A stretch of 64,000 bases of DNA, from assembly GCF_003589595.1 (NCBI RefSeq), contig NW_020656077.1, positions 3,743,270 to 3,807,269 of the forward strand. Direction: 5' to 3'. The DNA is from Hyposmocoma kahamanoa (taxonomy: Eukaryota; Arthropoda; Insecta; Lepidoptera; Cosmopterigidae). The notes beneath the pieces are model-generated. The model saw only the letters and a program-made list of their open reading frames with translations. It was not told the DNA's origin and made no database searches. A program made the translations under genes and the position numbers. This document shows positions 62,669 to 64,000 of the stretch, in pieces; position 1 is the stretch's first letter; every line of letters begins with the position of its first letter.

Positions 62669-63725
62669 CAGCGTTGCCAATTGTGGACAATTCCCCAAAT
62701 TGTGGGGAGTTTCAACTAGATTGGGGATTTTGTGGGGATTGGCGCTATGTGAGGAAAATGTGGGGATTCTAACATTTTATCATTTTGTTTAATCTATCAA
62801 TTGCTGATGCGTCGCTAGTTTGATTGTTACTGTTAGAAACACTGTGATGGACTATGTCGACGTGTTTTTCAACATCGTACATCGCCCGTATTATTAACAA
62901 GCAGCTTAAACAGAATTATTATTAGAGCACTTGGTTCTGAATCGTAAAATTACCAGTAGGTGCGTGTTGAGTTCGCGATTCTTTCTCCCGCTTATTGCGG
63001 TCTCCGGTATGAAGCAAAACGAAATCAGCTATTGATAAACAAAGCCGAGCAGTTGGTATTTCCACACCACAACTTACCACTCGTCAACTTTAAATATTAA
63101 ATATAGATCGAAACTCATTGATTATTTCTAACGTTAACTAGTGTCACCAAATGCATAACAAAATAATCAATTTACTTAATTTTGTATTTTTTGGTCAGAC
63201 TGATTACAGATTAATGTTGAATCTAATTAATATTATAATAAATATAACTGCCTCCGTGGCCGAACGGTTACCATGCCGGATTGCCATGCAGAGGTCCCAG
63301 GTTTGATTCCCGGGTCGGGAGAAATATTTGTATGCCCTACATTTGTTTCTCTCGTGAGTTTGGGTGTAATTTGTGGTTGTCTACGTGTGTATCCATGGCG
63401 CCCGCAACACACGGTTTCCCTAGTGCGGGGTTATGTTGAGTGTGTACGTTATTATTATTATTATTAAAATAAATAAACGATTTAAGGTCATCCAATTTTA
63501 TAATTAGTTTTTTTTACATTGTTTACATTCACAGCAAACGTAATAGATTATTACATTTTGAGTTTCTTAATTCTTTATTATATTTTTAAGCGATGTATTT
63601 CTCATTGTTAATAATAAATTATAGATGCGAGGAATTTGTGGGGAACATGAACTTTGCTCTCCCCATATTTAAGGATTTTAACCCTGATTTTTGGAGATTT
63701 TGAACAATTGGCATTGTCAACGCTG
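62669..63725. mobile_element. hAT-like non-autonomous element
   Basis: Ends are CAGCGTTGCCAATTG on the left and CAACGCTG on the right, with GCCAATTG repeated inverted a few bases further in. Flanking 8-bp duplications ATTGTGTC (62661-62668) and ATTGTATC (63726-63733) differ at one base. TIRs starting with CA and 8-bp duplications are hAT hallmarks. Words of the type TGTGGGGA recur inside both ends, as clustered subterminal repeats do. No transposase is visible in 1,057 bp. Confidence 0.75.
63249..63463 (+). repeat. tRNA-derived SINE, family D, inside the hAT-like element
   Basis: TGCCTCCGTGGCCGAACGGT, TACCATGCCGGATTGCCATG, B box GGTTTGATTCCCGG, the body TTCTCTCGTGAGTTTGGGTG and GTCCATGG-like block, ending in a (TTA)n run at 63449-63463. 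Full length and the best preserved of three copies, so it inserted after the hAT-like element. Confidence 0.88.
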
Positions 63726-63733
63726 ATTGTATC

Positions 63734-64000
63734 GAATATGATGTGATGTAATGACTTAATATCCAAGGTTCACCACCTCCACTAGATCTTTTAATATTCT
63801 TTACTTTATCCATTTTGCATGAACTCTTACAACGTCCAGTAGAGCAAAAACCTTAATTGTAGTATTTTTTTAAATAAAATCTACTGAAGACGCGCTATGA
63901 CGTGTTTGTTAATAAGTACAAACACTACAGAATGTCTATAAATTAAATATATCTAGAATAAACTTAAGAATACTAGTTTTTAGAGTATTAATAGACTTTA
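63734..64000. other. Non-coding window end
   Basis: Nothing recognisable. Confidence 0.4.

Overview
This 64 kb window is AT-rich nuclear DNA of an insect, almost certainly a moth or butterfly. The evidence is one intron-containing cyclase gene that most resembles lepidopteran receptor-related guanylyl cyclases, plus repeat types common in Lepidoptera: RTE and CR1/jockey-like LINE ends, tRNA-headed SINEs, mariner, piggyBac, hAT and P-like remnants, and a MITE family with AACCGACTTCAAAA ends. There is no operon structure, no CRISPR array and no functional rRNA or tRNA gene. A 10-base run of N at 14388-14397 marks an assembly gap.

Region 1-36,600 contains no host gene that I can support. It is a gene desert filled with nested, mostly broken transposable elements. 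They include a mariner end at 1-40, LINE 3' ends (549-890, 6853-7288, 34875-35485), a degenerate RTE LINE (9054-10500), a degenerate tandem array (about 12,780-16,250), a foldback element split by a MITE (20,175-20,800), a GC-rich palindromic element (24,947-25,102), a nearly intact but frameshifted cecropia-like mariner (31,568-32,846) and a TTAA-flanked piggyBac-type non-autonomous element (35,560-36,521).

Region 36,700-57,750 holds the one clear gene, on the plus strand: a guanylyl cyclase of the receptor (NPR/Gyc32E) class. Seven coding exons (36962-37097, 42725-42779, 48945-49094, 50777-50969, 51392-51566, 56280-56470, 56695-57384) join with compatible phases into a 1590-nt reading frame (529 codons plus stop). 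The last five are secure: coiled-coil dimerisation segment, complete catalytic domain, and a long acidic C-terminal tail. The second carries only the last ~19 residues of a kinase-homology domain. The first is a short proline/cysteine-containing start exon. If the model is right, the protein has no ectodomain, no transmembrane helix and essentially no kinase-homology domain. That architecture matches what I recall for the Manduca sexta cyclase MsGC-I. Its introns are loaded with repeats, including a P-superfamily-like element with a THAP zinc-finger relic (44,098-44,548) and a repeat copy inside the 422-nt intron 4.

Region 57,750-64,000 is again intergenic. It contains repeat copies, a perfect 48-bp palindrome (62,230-62,277) and a 1,057-bp hAT-like non-autonomous element with near-identical 8-bp target duplications (62,669-63,725), into which a tRNA-like SINE has inserted.
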